From Pseudomonadota bacterium (GTDB lineage Bacteria; Myxococcota_A; Polyangia; Polyangiales; Polyangiaceae): a stretch of DNA of 64,000 nt. Shown here piece by piece: positions 48,301 to 57,597 of this stretch. The notes below the pieces were generated by a model. The model ran no database searches, had not been told where the DNA came from, and saw only the letters and a list, made by a program, of their open reading frames with translations. Where the stretch lies: the NCBI GenBank assembly GCA_023431345.1, contig JAEYWK010000194.1, forward strand, positions 81,592 through 145,591, read 5' to 3'. The translations under genes and the position numbers were made by a program. Every line of letters starts with the position of its first letter. The stretch's first letter is position 1.

Positions 48301-48646
48301 AATTCAGTCGCCGAGCTAACCAGTGGCCGGTAACCCACGGCCAGTAAACGTTGCCCCCACGCGCTCTTGCAGGGAGATGGCAAGTAGAGCGCCTCGGCGC
48401 GGCTGCCGCAAGCAACAATGACTCGAAAATGCCCAGGCGCTGAACAAATGCTCGTGTGCATGCGCTTACCTCCGACACCTCCCCTGATTTGAAAAATTCA
48501 TTGCATGGCGCCGCCGAGCTCGAGCCACAAACGCTCAGCAATCCACGCAAATGCGCCGTGCAAACGAGCACTTCCGTAGTCAGGTGCCCGGCCGGCGGAC
48601 CCGCGGTGCACCTGGCAGCGGCGGCTCGTAGTACAAGCGCCGAAAC
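48301..48646. other. Divergent intergenic region, 346 bases
   Basis: Between the GAF protein (-) and the GT-C gene (+). It contains an AT-richer stretch (48484-48512) but no clear promoter hexamers, RNA gene or repeat. Confidence 0.4.
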
Positions 48647-50809
48647 GTGAACGATACGCACTTTGCTAAAGCGCAGCAGCGGCTGCGCTCGCTCGCACCG
48701 CTCGAGCCGTGGCTCTACGGCGCGTGGGCCGCCGCCGTCACCTTGCTCTGCGCCTGCCGCTTCTACTCTTCGATGAGACTGCAGACCACGTATGCAGATC
48801 TCTTTCACGATCCCGCGGGATTTACGGCCGCGGCGCGGGGCGCGCTCGGTCCTTGGTCGGCGCCGCTCGACGACGTGTTCATCCACTTCGACTTCGCGCG
48901 ACAAGCGGCGCGTGGTCATGCCTTCGAGTGGTCGCCGGGAGCCGGTTATTCGAGCGGAGGCACGAGCCTGCTCTACCCGTTCGTGCTCGTGCCTGGCTTC
49001 TGGCTCGGCCTCGGCGGCTTGAACCTGATGCAGTGGGCTGCCACCGTCGCCTGCGTCAGCGTCTTCGGCTCGATGCTCGCGCTGCGGCGGTTGTTCCGCG
49101 AGCTGCCGGTCGCCACCAGCTACTTGCTCCCACCGGCCCTGCTCAGCGTGGGAGTGCTCGACTGGTCCCTGTGGAGCGGCATGGAGGTCGCGCTGTTTCT
49201 CGGCGTTTGGTCGCTGGCCGTCGTGGCGTGGGACGACCTGCGTATCGCGGCGAGGAGCGCAGCGCCGGCGCTGCTCCGCCCGGCGCTCGGCTTGGCCGCA
49301 GCCGGACTTTTGATGTGCGCGACGCGGCCGGAGGCGATCGGCGCGCTGGGAGTGCTCGCCGTGACCGCGCTCTGGGACGCGCGCCGCACGAAGCTCACTC
49401 GCGTCGCAGGCAGCTTGGCGCTCGTGCTGGTGCCCTCGATGGCGCTGCTCGTGGCCCACGGCGTAGCGAACAAGCTCCTGACCTCGGACTCGAGCGCCGC
49501 CGGCGCGCTCGTGAAGCTGGAGATCTACCACCCGTACCTGACCAAGCTCGAGGCCGCCGAAAAGTGGCTGCACTTCTTGCGCTGGCAGCTGGATACCATC
49601 ACCCATCATCACCTCTCGGCGACCTGGTATCTGGGCTACGCGCTGTGGTTGCTCGCCGGCTACGCGCTGTGGTCGAAGCTCACGCGACGCCCCGCGGCCA
49701 TGCTGTGGCTCACCATGCTCAGCTGGCTCGCGATCGTCTCGCTGAATGGGCAGGTGGCGTGGCAGAACACGCGCTACGCGATGCCCACGGTCGCGTGCCT
49801 GCTGTGCACCGCCGCGCTCGGCCTCGCCGCTGCGCTAGCGGGCGTGCGTCGCCGCGATCCGGCGAGCTTCCGCCACGCGGCGGCGGCCGTCGCGCTCGCC
49901 GGCATCTTCGTCTGGCAGCAGGGGCCGCGCTTCACGGATCAGCTGTGGTTCTTCGGCCGAGCGTCGCGCAACATCCTCGATCAGCACGTTCGCACCGGTC
50001 GCATCTTGCGTGACGCCGTGCAGCCGCGCCCGCGCCGGGTGCTGGTCGGCGACGCGGGCGCCATCCCCTACATTTCCGACTTACCCGCGCTCGACATCAT
50101 CGGGCTCGGCGGCTTCCGAGGCATGCCGTTCGCGCGAGCTACACGACAAAACGTGGCTGCGGGCATCGAGCTGATCGAGCGCCTCCGCCCGTCGGAGCGG
50201 CCGGACGTGCTCGCCATCTACCCCAGCTGGTGGGGAGCCTTTCCGTTGTGGTTCGGCAAGCGCCTGGGCGAGGTGCCGGCGCGCGGCAACGTGATCTGCG
50301 GCGCGCCGACCAAGGTGCTCTACCGCCCCCGCTGGGAGCTGCTCGATCGCAGCGAGGAGCCGTTCTCGCTCCGGCCGGGTGAACGCCGCGTCGACGGCGT
50401 CGACATGGCCGATCTGGTGAGCGAGCGGGCCCACCACTACAAGCTGTCGAACGGCTCTCCCGGCTACATCGCCATGAAGCTCTTGGCGAACCCGCAGCTG
50501 CCTCGCGAAGATCTGTGGGACGCCGGCCGCATCGTGCCCCCCGGCGTCACCGAGAGCTTCACGCTATCGGGGATCGACCCCGAGCGGCCCGTGACGCTGA
50601 TCGTGCGCGCCGCGCCGACCGAAAAGCTCGAGCTCGTGGTGTCGGTGGGGACGAAGCTGACGCGCCGCGCCGAGCTGCCGCGCAAAGACGGCTGGCTCGA
50701 GCAGCGCATCGAGCTCGGCCGCGTCGACGCGTCGGAGCTCGACGTGCGGTTCGACGTCGCGATCGGCGAGCGCATCTTCTATCACGTGTGGGCGGTGCAG
50801 CCCGAGTAG
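48647..50809 (+). CDS. GT-C-type membrane glycosyltransferase (predicted)
   Basis: 720 residues from GTG 48647. About 9-11 hydrophobic helices in the first 440 residues. The loop LDDVFIHFDFARQAARGHAF and GYSSGGTSLLYPF match the DD...H.R/G.TSL-type catalytic loop of GT-C polyprenyl-phosphate-sugar transferases (arabinosyl/mannosyl type). The C-terminal 280 residues form a periplasmic beta-rich domain. It transfers sugars from lipid carriers; acceptor unknown. It is 7 bases upstream of a second membrane gene of the same type. Confidence 0.75.
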   Translation: MNDTHFAKAQQRLRSLAPLEPWLYGAWAAAVTLLCACRFYSSMRLQTTYADLFHDPAGFTAAARGALGPWSAPLDDVFIHFDFARQAARGHAFEWSPGAGYSSGGTSLLYPFVLVPGFWLGLGGLNLMQWAATVACVSVFGSMLALRRLFRELPVATSYLLPPALLSVGVLDWSLWSGMEVALFLGVWSLAVVAWDDLRIAARSAAPALLRPALGLAAAGLLMCATRPEAIGALGVLAVTALWDARRTKLTRVAGSLALVLVPSMALLVAHGVANKLLTSDSSAAGALVKLEIYHPYLTKLEAAEKWLHFLRWQLDTITHHHLSATWYLGYALWLLAGYALWSKLTRRPAAMLWLTMLSWLAIVSLNGQVAWQNTRYAMPTVACLLCTAALGLAAALAGVRRRDPASFRHAAAAVALAGIFVWQQGPRFTDQLWFFGRASRNILDQHVRTGRILRDAVQPRPRRVLVGDAGAIPYISDLPALDIIGLGGFRGMPFARATRQNVAAGIELIERLRPSERPDVLAIYPSWWGAFPLWFGKRLGEVPARGNVICGAPTKVLYRPRWELLDRSEEPFSLRPGERRVDGVDMADLVSERAHHYKLSNGSPGYIAMKLLANPQLPREDLWDAGRIVPPGVTESFTLSGIDPERPVTLIVRAAPTEKLELVVSVGTKLTRRAELPRKDGWLEQRIELGRVDASELDVRFDVAIGERIFYHVWAVQPE

Positions 50810-50816
50810 GCGCGTC

Positions 50817-52634
50817 ATGCCGCGACGCTTGGGGCTCGCCGCGCTGTGTTTGCTCGCGTTCGCGCTCTCGTACGCTTACTTGCACGTCTACTTGCGCGGC
50901 GGGCCGCGCATCATCGACGCCACGAGCTACTGGCTCGAAGCCAAGAGCTTGGCCGCGGGCTCGTTCACGCTGCCGGCCTCGGAGCCCCGCGCCGCCTTCG
51001 CAGGGCGCTTCTTGCTGCAAGCGCCCGATGCTGCCCGCCTCGGCGTGATCTTTCCGCCCGGCTATCCGCTCGTGCTCTCGCTCGGCATGCGCCTGGGCGC
51101 GGCGCTGCTGGTGGGGCCGCTGCTCGGAGCGTTGCTGGTCGCCATCACTTACGCGCTGGCGCGCGCCTTCGGCCAAGACGCGCGCACGTCGCTGCTCGCG
51201 GCCGCGCTGTCGGCGCTGTGCGCGGCGCTCCGCTATCACACCGCCGACACGATGTCGCATGGGCTCGCGACGGTGCTGGGCAGCGGCGCGCTCTTGTGCG
51301 CCGTCACGCCGAACGCGCGGCTCGCACCGCTCGGCGCCGGCGCATGCCTCGGCTTGCTCGCGGCCACGCGTCCCGTCAGCGCCGCCGCCGCCCTGCTGCT
51401 GGTGCTGCTCTCGACCCGGCAGCGACCGCGCCGCTGGCTGTGGCTGGGGCTCGGCGCGGTGCCGGGGGTGCTGCTGCTGCTCTTCCAGCAACGCGCCTTG
51501 ACGGGAAGCTTCTTCGGCTCGACTCAGCTCGCCTACTACGCAGCGTCCGACTCATCACCCGATTGCTTCCGCTACGGCTTCGGCTCGGCCATCGGCTGCC
51601 GCTACGAGCACGGCGACTACGTTTCTCGCTTTCTGCCCCACGGCTACGGCCTGCGCGAAGCGCTCCGCAACGTGCTGGTGCGCTTCGCCGCGTTCTCGGT
51701 CGACGCGACCAACGCGGTGCCGCTCACGCTGCTCGGGCTCTACGCGCTCGTCCGTCACCGGCGCTCACCCCTCGCGCTGCTCGGCGCCGGCGTCGGCATC
51801 CAGGCGCTGGCGTACGTGCCCTTCTACTTCGACGGGAACTATGCGGGCGGCGGCGCGCGCTTCCTGTGTGAGGCCATCCCCTTCTGCCAGATCTTGGTGG
51901 CGCGGGCGGCCTGCGACTTGCGACTGACCGCCTTCGTCGTGCCGGCAGCGCTCGCGGGCTTCGGTCTGCACGCGCGCTTCGGTCACGAAGACCTTCGTGA
52001 GCGCGAAGGAGGGAGGCCCATGTTCGAGCCGCTCGTCGTGGCAGGGCACGGAATCGAGCGCGGGCTGGTGCTGGTCGGCACCGATCACGGCTTCAATCTC
52101 GGTCACGATCCCGCGGTCCAGGATCCGCGCTCCGGGCTGTTCGTCGCCCGCGCGCGCGATGACGCTCACGACCGTGAGCTCTTCCTGAGGCTGGGCAGCC
52201 CGCCCACGTACCGCTACCACTTCGACCTCAGCGGTCGCGAACCGCCTCGGCTCGAGCCCTACCAGCCCGGCCCCGGCACGCGCTTCGAGAGTGAGGCCGA
52301 GTGGCCTGCGGCGCCCGACCGCGGCAGCGCCTACCCCGTCCACTTTCCTTGCGCGTCGGCCGGCCGAGCGCTGCGCCTCAAGCCCGGGACTCGCGTCTCT
52401 CTCCCTTTACCAGCGGGCGACCGACCGCTCGAGCTCGGCTGGGTGACGACGTCCCCGCGGGCGGCGCAGCTGCTGATTCAGCGCGCGGGACGAGCGCCCG
52501 AGCGCTTCTCGGCCGCCGGCCCCGGCTGCTCGATTTGGCGCGTGCCCGGCCCTGAGACCGACAGCGCTCGCTTCCTCTCGATCGAGCTCCAGGGCGGCGA
52601 GGGCGCGGTCGACTTCCTGGGCCGGCTCCCGTAA
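50817..52634 (+). CDS. GT-C-type membrane glycosyltransferase (predicted, second)
   Basis: 605 residues. Eight to ten helices in the first 400 residues, loop RIIDATSYWLEAKSLAAG in the position where GT-C enzymes carry the acidic pair, and FPPGYPLVLSLG. A periplasmic C-terminal domain of about 210 residues follows. Same class as the neighbour at 48647 but without its DD motif. It starts 7 bases after the previous stop, so one operon. Confidence 0.7.
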   Translation: MPRRLGLAALCLLAFALSYAYLHVYLRGGPRIIDATSYWLEAKSLAAGSFTLPASEPRAAFAGRFLLQAPDAARLGVIFPPGYPLVLSLGMRLGAALLVGPLLGALLVAITYALARAFGQDARTSLLAAALSALCAALRYHTADTMSHGLATVLGSGALLCAVTPNARLAPLGAGACLGLLAATRPVSAAAALLLVLLSTRQRPRRWLWLGLGAVPGVLLLLFQQRALTGSFFGSTQLAYYAASDSSPDCFRYGFGSAIGCRYEHGDYVSRFLPHGYGLREALRNVLVRFAAFSVDATNAVPLTLLGLYALVRHRRSPLALLGAGVGIQALAYVPFYFDGNYAGGGARFLCEAIPFCQILVARAACDLRLTAFVVPAALAGFGLHARFGHEDLREREGGRPMFEPLVVAGHGIERGLVLVGTDHGFNLGHDPAVQDPRSGLFVARARDDAHDRELFLRLGSPPTYRYHFDLSGREPPRLEPYQPGPGTRFESEAEWPAAPDRGSAYPVHFPCASAGRALRLKPGTRVSLPLPAGDRPLELGWVTTSPRAAQLLIQRAGRAPERFSAAGPGCSIWRVPGPETDSARFLSIELQGGEGAVDFLGRLP

Positions 52635-52638
52635 CCCG

Positions 52639-52644
52639 TTGACA
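52639..52644 (+). promoter_or_regulatory. Candidate -35 element upstream of the HU gene
   Basis: A perfect TTGACA 74 bases before the HU ATG. The best -10 (17-base spacing) is GAGCAT at 52662, a weak match. A strong AGGGAGG ribosome site lies at 52701-52707. Confidence 0.4.
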
Positions 52645-52717
52645 ATTCAGACTTTAGGGGGGAGCATCGTCTCAATTAGTTAGCGTTGGTTCACCGGCTG
52701 AGGGAGGCGACCCGCGA

Positions 52718-53065
52718 ATGACGAAGAGCGAGCTCATCGAAGCCATCGCAGCACGCGGCGAGCTCACGAAGGCACGCGCCGAAATGGTCGTGAATTGCGT
52801 CTTCGACGCCATGACTGAAGCGCTGCAACGTGGCGAAGGAATTGAGATTCGTGGTTACGGCAGCTTCACCGTCCGCCCCTACAAGCCCTACGCCGGCCGC
52901 AACCCGCGTACCGGGCAGCCGGTGCCGGTGCCGGCCAAGCGCCTGCCCTTCTTCAAAGTCGGCAAAGAGCTGAAAGAGCTCGTGAACGACAGCCGACACA
53001 TCCCCATCACCGGGGGTGATGAAGGCGACGATGACGATGACGACGATGAAGACGGCGACGAGTGA
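52718..53065 (+). CDS. HU/IHF-family DNA-binding protein with acidic tail
   Basis: 115 residues. Core 1-93 is a standard HU/IHF fold: TKSELIEAIAARGELTKARA, the arm GYGSFTVRPYKPYAGRNPRTGQPVPV and PFFKVGKELKELVN. The last 18 residues are almost entirely Asp/Glu (GDDDDDDDEDGDE), unusual for HU. Preceded by AGGGAGG. The stop overlaps the next gene (GTGA). Confidence 0.92.
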   Translation: MTKSELIEAIAARGELTKARAEMVVNCVFDAMTEALQRGEGIEIRGYGSFTVRPYKPYAGRNPRTGQPVPVPAKRLPFFKVGKELKELVNDSRHIPITGGDEGDDDDDDDEDGDE

Positions 53066-54123
53066 CCGCGGGCTCGCGCTCGGCGGCGACCGCCGCCCCC
53101 TTTAGTCGTAGAGCGGCATTACTCGGAACGCTTTCGCTAGCTTGCGGCCGTGAGCCCGCGAGCGCTCCCGCGCGCGCGCCAAGCGTGCCTCGCTACACGG
53201 GTAAGCTGGAAGACTACGTGCCAGCGGCCGGTTTGCGTTGGCTGCTGCGCGGATCCCCGGCGAAGCTCGCGGAAAGCCCGAGCTTTCGACCGGCTCTCGA
53301 CCTCTTGCTCACGCCCGCGCGGCTCAAGGCGGTGGCGCAGACCACCGGCTTCCCGTTGGAGGAAGTCACGCGCGGCGTGATCGCCCGCTACGATCTCGGC
53401 ACGCTGTACCTGGCGGAGCTACCGCAAGCCACCGCCGCGAGAGCCCGCGAATGTTTCGAATCGCGTCAGGTCCACGACATCACACGGCGCACGCCGGATC
53501 CGAATATCGTCGTCCTTTCGGGCATCAATGAGGGCATACCGGTCGGGCTCGTGACGCTCGACGATCGAGCGGTAGCGTACGCGGTCGGCGACCCCATGCT
53601 GTGGCGCGTCGTCGAAGCGTACGCGCGCGGTCGACTCAAGGCCAAGCGCGCGTTCGAGGGAGCTGCGCTCGCCGGACTCGAGAGTGAGACAGAAGGCACC
53701 ATCGCGTCCGCCTATGTACCGGGCCCGTTCGAGGATCGTTGGGCCGATGCCGCTGCTGGCTTGCTCTCGATCACCACCGCGCTCTCGGCAAAGCTCACCG
53801 CGACGACCCCCGGTCACGCGCTGCTCGAGCTCGCGCTGCACGGTGATTTCGCCGACAGCAACGCTGAAGAGCGGCTGCGTTCGACCTACATGACGGTCGC
53901 GTCGAGCTCCACCGGTACACTGCTCGGTTTGGGCTCGGCGCTCGACGCGCGCACCGTCATCAGCAGCGCGAACGATCGTGTTGCTCTGCTCGTCGCACTC
54001 CCACTCACCGACATGGCCCAAGGCGCGCGCGCGGTGACGAGCGGCGATTTGACCGAGATTTTCAGCATTCCGCGCGCAACCTCTGTGTCCCCCGCACCTA
54101 CATCGTCACCTGATTTGCGCTAG
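53062..54123 (+). CDS. Lipoprotein of unknown function, coupled to HU
   Basis: 353 residues from GTG 53062, which overlaps the HU stop (GTGA). Signal peptide with lipobox LSLAC (Cys28), a Pro/Ala-rich linker, then a domain of about 290 residues with FRPALDLLLTPARLKAV and FPLEEVTRG. Family not recognised. Coupling a lipoprotein to a nucleoid protein is odd and may be a translation-level arrangement only. Confidence 0.78.
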   Translation: MTAGSRSAATAAPFSRRAALLGTLSLACGREPASAPARAPSVPRYTGKLEDYVPAAGLRWLLRGSPAKLAESPSFRPALDLLLTPARLKAVAQTTGFPLEEVTRGVIARYDLGTLYLAELPQATAARARECFESRQVHDITRRTPDPNIVVLSGINEGIPVGLVTLDDRAVAYAVGDPMLWRVVEAYARGRLKAKRAFEGAALAGLESETEGTIASAYVPGPFEDRWADAAAGLLSITTALSAKLTATTPGHALLELALHGDFADSNAEERLRSTYMTVASSSTGTLLGLGSALDARTVISSANDRVALLVALPLTDMAQGARAVTSGDLTEIFSIPRATSVSPAPTSSPDLR

Positions 54124-54373
54124 AAATTGCAGCGATTTCGACGATCTATGAGATACGTGCGGGGATGGATTCGATTGACCAACAGGCGCTGATGATGTTA
54201 CGACCTCGCCCGTGCTGCACTGCGGCGAGCGGGATGAACGAACGGCAGCCAGCGCTTGAGCGTCGGAGGGCTGAGGTGACTTCGTGGTGAAGCCGAAGTC
54301 ACGAGGCGGTCGTGTCGCCGCCCCGGCTCTAGTCGAGCGTTTAGCACCCGCGCAAGCAGGTCAGGAGGGCAAT

Positions 54374-54880
54374 TTGTCGGTTGAAACCATTCGCATCAAC
54401 TTCAAGGCCGGCGACATGGCGGTGCATCCCGCGCACGGCGTGGGTGAAGTCCAAGACATCGAAGAGAAAGACTTCGGTGGACGCAAGACGTCCTGCTACG
54501 TGATCAAGATCCGCGATAGCGGTCTCAAGGTCATGGTGCCGACGGAGGCTGCCTCGCGCGTTGGCCTGCGCCCCGTCATGAAGAAGAAGGAAGCGCAGCG
54601 CATCCTCGATATCTTGAAGGCGCCCGAAGTCGCGGTCGATCTCCAGCCCTGGAATCGTCGCTTCCGCGCCTACACCGAGATGCTCAAGAGCGGGTTGCCG
54701 TCGGAGATCGCCAAAGTGCTCCGCGATATGTACCGGCTCAAGTTCGACAAAGACCTATCCTTCGGCGAGCGCCGACTGCTCGATCAAGCGCGCAGCTTGC
54801 TCGTGCAAGAGCTGGCGCTGGCCAAGAAGGTGCCGCCGTCCGCCATGGAAGGCGAGATTCAGCAAATCTTCAGCGCCTAG
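54374..54880 (+). CDS. CdnL/CarD-type transcription regulator
   Basis: 168 residues from TTG 54374, preceded by AGGAGGG at the correct spacing; an upstream GTG 54284 has no family support. N-terminal RNA-polymerase-binding Tudor-like domain (INFKAGDMAVHPAHGVGEVQ, YVIKIRDSGLKVMVPTEAA, VGLRPVM) and a C-terminal DNA-binding helical domain (WNRRFRAYTEMLKSG, FGERRLLDQARSLLVQELA). Length matches M. xanthus CdnL (164). It binds the beta subunit and stabilises open complexes at rRNA promoters. Confidence 0.9.
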   Translation: MSVETIRINFKAGDMAVHPAHGVGEVQDIEEKDFGGRKTSCYVIKIRDSGLKVMVPTEAASRVGLRPVMKKKEAQRILDILKAPEVAVDLQPWNRRFRAYTEMLKSGLPSEIAKVLRDMYRLKFDKDLSFGERRLLDQARSLLVQELALAKKVPPSAMEGEIQQIFSA

Positions 54881-55251
54881 CGCGACGAACGGTTGGCTGG
54901 GGCAACGACGCGGAGGGCCAGAACGCCGAGCGGTCAACCGATCGTCGGTCTAGCTGGCGCTCCGCGCGATATCGAGGTTGGGCTGCCCATCCGCAGCCCT
55001 CCTCGCACAGTCGCCGTCCGTCGTCAGGTTACTGAGCACGTGGCCGTTTTCGGTCGCGCGCGTGTTTTCGATCGCGCGCTTGAAGACGTGTGTGCCGTGG
55101 AGTGGGACCTAGGGACTTGTGGGAAGCTTTCTGCAAGCGAGCTGCGAAGTGGCAGCCCCCTGAAACAAAATGCGCTGCCTACATCTGCCGCTCGAAGGCC
55201 GTCTCCGTTTGGGACTAAAGAGCTGCTGACGCTGGCCGATCTGAGGGGGGT
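54881..55251. other. Intergenic region, 371 bases
   Basis: Between CdnL and the PilZ protein, both on the plus strand. No gene, RNA or clear repeat found; a promoter for the downstream gene is presumably here. Confidence 0.4.
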
Positions 55252-56340
55252 ATGGAATCGCGCGCGCTATTGGCTCTCGGCAAATTCAAACGCGACGAAC
55301 GAGCGGCGCTCGCGGTCGCGGCCGAGCAAGCGGCGTTTCAGCTGCACGCGGTCGATAGCAGCGACGAGGCGTCCGACTGGCTCTCTACCCACGACGCTCA
55401 CGCCGCCATCTTGGAGAGCGAGCAGTCGGAGTCGCTGGCGGTCGAGGCCCGCAGCAGCGCCCGTCACGTGCGCATGCCGATGTTGGCGCTCGCCCGCACC
55501 GTGAGCGACCTGGCGTTCAACGACGCGTTCAGCTGGGGCGCCGACGACGTCTTGCCGTTCGGCGAGTTCAGGCCGCTGCTCACCCGCCTGCGCAACTTGC
55601 CACGCGAGCAGGCCGATCCGCCGACGGCGGGACGCGGCGTCGCGCTGGTGGCGGAAGCGGACCGCACGCGGCGCACGGTGGTGGCGCGCGTGCTGCGCAA
55701 CGCGGGCTACGCGGTGAATTTCGCGGTCACGAGCGACGACGCCGCGCACTTCGCGGAACAGACGGATCTCAGCCTGGCCGTCGTCAGCAGCGAGCTGATG
55801 CCGAACGCGCGCCCGATCGTCGAGCGCGCTCGCAGCGCGGGCAGTAGCGCGAATTTCATCCTGTGCTGCGCGCCGCGCGACCTGCGGCAGGCGCGCGAAG
55901 GCCTGCAAGACCTGACCGGCGTCGCCGCCGTCGACGGCTTCGCGGCGCCGGAGAACGTGCTGTTTGCGTCGAACGAGCTGAAAGCCGGCGGCGTCAACAA
56001 CCGCAAGAGCGCGCGCTTGCTCTACGGCACGACGGTGGCGTTCCGCGGCGCCGGTCGCGAGCGTGATGACCTGGGCTTCACGTACAACTTGTCGAGCGAC
56101 GGTATTTACGTGCGGACGCTGGCTCCGCCGGACGACGAGCTGACGTGGCTCGAGCTGCGACCGCCGCGCAGCGATCGCTTGGTGCGCTTGGTGGCGAAGG
56201 TGGCGTGGCGGCGTCGCTTCAACCACAACGAGAACGCGACCGTACCCCCCGGCTTCGGCGCGCAAATCGTCGACGGCGCCAAGGCCGACCTCGACGCTTG
56301 GGCCAGCGGTTACGCCCTGATGGCGACCGCCCTCGGCTGA
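55252..56340 (+). CDS. Two inactive receiver-like domains plus PilZ domain
   Basis: 362 residues. Residues about 5-120 and 130-235 look like two receiver folds in which the phosphoacceptor Asp is replaced (Glu in AAILESEQ; Ser in AVVSSELM) and the catalytic Lys is missing. The last 115 residues are a PilZ domain (YNLSSDGIYVRTLAPPDDEL, PRSDRLVRLVAKVAWRRR). PilZ binds c-di-GMP. A pseudo-receiver scaffold for c-di-GMP signalling is likely. Confidence 0.75.
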   Translation: MESRALLALGKFKRDERAALAVAAEQAAFQLHAVDSSDEASDWLSTHDAHAAILESEQSESLAVEARSSARHVRMPMLALARTVSDLAFNDAFSWGADDVLPFGEFRPLLTRLRNLPREQADPPTAGRGVALVAEADRTRRTVVARVLRNAGYAVNFAVTSDDAAHFAEQTDLSLAVVSSELMPNARPIVERARSAGSSANFILCCAPRDLRQAREGLQDLTGVAAVDGFAAPENVLFASNELKAGGVNNRKSARLLYGTTVAFRGAGRERDDLGFTYNLSSDGIYVRTLAPPDDELTWLELRPPRSDRLVRLVAKVAWRRRFNHNENATVPPGFGAQIVDGAKADLDAWASGYALMATALG

Positions 56341-56360
56341 CCTCGGCTGACCTCGGCTGG
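56331..56360 (+). repeat. 10-base tandem repeat across the stop codon (3 copies)
   Basis: CCTCGGCTGA twice and CCTCGGCTGG once. The first copy contains the PilZ gene stop, so each added copy would keep a TGA in frame. Confidence 0.85.
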
Positions 56361-56421
56361 CGGAGCGCGCCGTCCGCGCGGCGGCCCCACCGGTTGGGCG
56401 TTCTGGCCTACGCTCGCCGGC

Positions 56422-56982
56422 ATGAAGATCTACACCCGCACCGGGGACCAGGGTCAGACCGGACTGTTCGGCGGTAGCCGTGTCTCGAAAGACGACGCCC
56501 GCGTGGAGGCTTACGGCACCGTCGACGAGACGAACGCAGCCATCGGCTTCGCGGTCGCCGCCTGCTCGGTGCCGCTCGTGCGCCGCGTGCTCGAAGACGT
56601 GCAGAGCGATTTGTTCACGCTCGGCGCCGAGCTCGCGAGCGTGCCCGGACACGAGGCGCGGCTCGGGATCGACCTGCTGGGCGACGACGATGTCGTGAAG
56701 CTCGAGCGCGCGATCGATGAGGCGGAGGAAGCGCTGCCACCGCTGCGCAACTTCATCTTGCCCGGCGGGCCGCCCGACGTCGCCGCGCTCCACCTTGCGC
56801 GGACGGTGGCGCGACGGGCAGAGCGTCGCGTGCTGACGCTGGCGCAGCGCGAGCCAGTTCGCCCCACGGCGCTGATCTACCTCAACCGCCTCGCGGACCT
56901 GCTTTTCGTGCTCGCTCGGCGCGCGCACCACGAAAGTGGCGGGAACGAACAGGCTTGGGCGCCCCGCGGCCGTCGTTCGTGA
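56422..56982 (+). CDS. ATP:cob(I)alamin adenosyltransferase, PduO type
   Basis: 186 residues. Start KIYTRTGDQGQTGLFGG, VEAYGTVDETNAAIGFA, and the FILPGG...HLARTVARRAER segment, all diagnostic of PduO/MMAB-type adenosyltransferases that make adenosylcobalamin. Thirty bases before the deformylase gene, probably in the same transcript. Confidence 0.93.
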   Translation: MKIYTRTGDQGQTGLFGGSRVSKDDARVEAYGTVDETNAAIGFAVAACSVPLVRRVLEDVQSDLFTLGAELASVPGHEARLGIDLLGDDDVVKLERAIDEAEEALPPLRNFILPGGPPDVAALHLARTVARRAERRVLTLAQREPVRPTALIYLNRLADLLFVLARRAHHESGGNEQAWAPRGRRS

Positions 56983-57012
56983 AGCCCCGCCGTTTTGGGC
57001 TACGATGCCGCC

Positions 57013-57597
57013 GTGGCCATCAGGAAGATCGCGCAAATGGGCGAGCCGGTGCTGCGTAGGGTTGCTCGCCCCGTCAGCGTCGAAGAGCTGGGCAGTCCAG
57101 CCATCCAGAGCTTGATCGACGACATGATCGACACGATGCACGACGCAGACGGCGCAGGCCTGGCGGCCCCGCAAGTCTATGAATCGCTTCAGATCTGCGT
57201 GATCGAAATCGCCAAGAACCCGCGCTACCCCGACGCGCTCGATATTCCGCTCACAGTGCTGGTCAATCCGGTCGTGACGCCGGCCGTGGAGAGCGCGCCG
57301 GACGCCCTCTCCCCCGAGGACAGCATCGCCATGTTCGAAGGTTGCCTCTCGGTCACGGGGCTGCGCGGCCAGGTCGTGCGGCCGCGCCGCGTGCGCGTGC
57401 AGGCGCTCGACCGCTTCGGCAAGCCGCTCGACTTCGTGTGGGAAGGCGTGCGCTCGAGCGTGGTGCAGCACGAGACGGATCACCTGAAGGGGGTGCTGTA
57501 CGTCGATCGAGCCGACAGCAAGAGCCTCACGTTCTTGCGCGAGTACGAGCGCTACATCCCGCGTGAAGAGCGCATCGTCGACAGGGGAGCGTCGTGA
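57013..57597 (+). CDS. def: Peptide deformylase
   Basis: 194 residues from GTG 57013 (an upstream TTG 56995 adds six residues not seen in the family). Motif 1 GAGLAAPQV, motif 2 EGCLSV (metal-ligand Cys), motif 3 QHETDHLKG (His, catalytic Glu, His). It removes the formyl group from new proteins. The stop overlaps the kinase start (GTGA). Confidence 0.94.
   Translation: MAIRKIAQMGEPVLRRVARPVSVEELGSPAIQSLIDDMIDTMHDADGAGLAAPQVYESLQICVIEIAKNPRYPDALDIPLTVLVNPVVTPAVESAPDALSPEDSIAMFEGCLSVTGLRGQVVRPRRVRVQALDRFGKPLDFVWEGVRSSVVQHETDHLKGVLYVDRADSKSLTFLREYERYIPREERIVDRGAS

Noticed and set aside
55267..57483. 738-codon open frame opposite the PilZ, adenosyltransferase and deformylase genes
   Set aside because: It covers three clear plus-strand genes, so the long frame is a GC-bias shadow.
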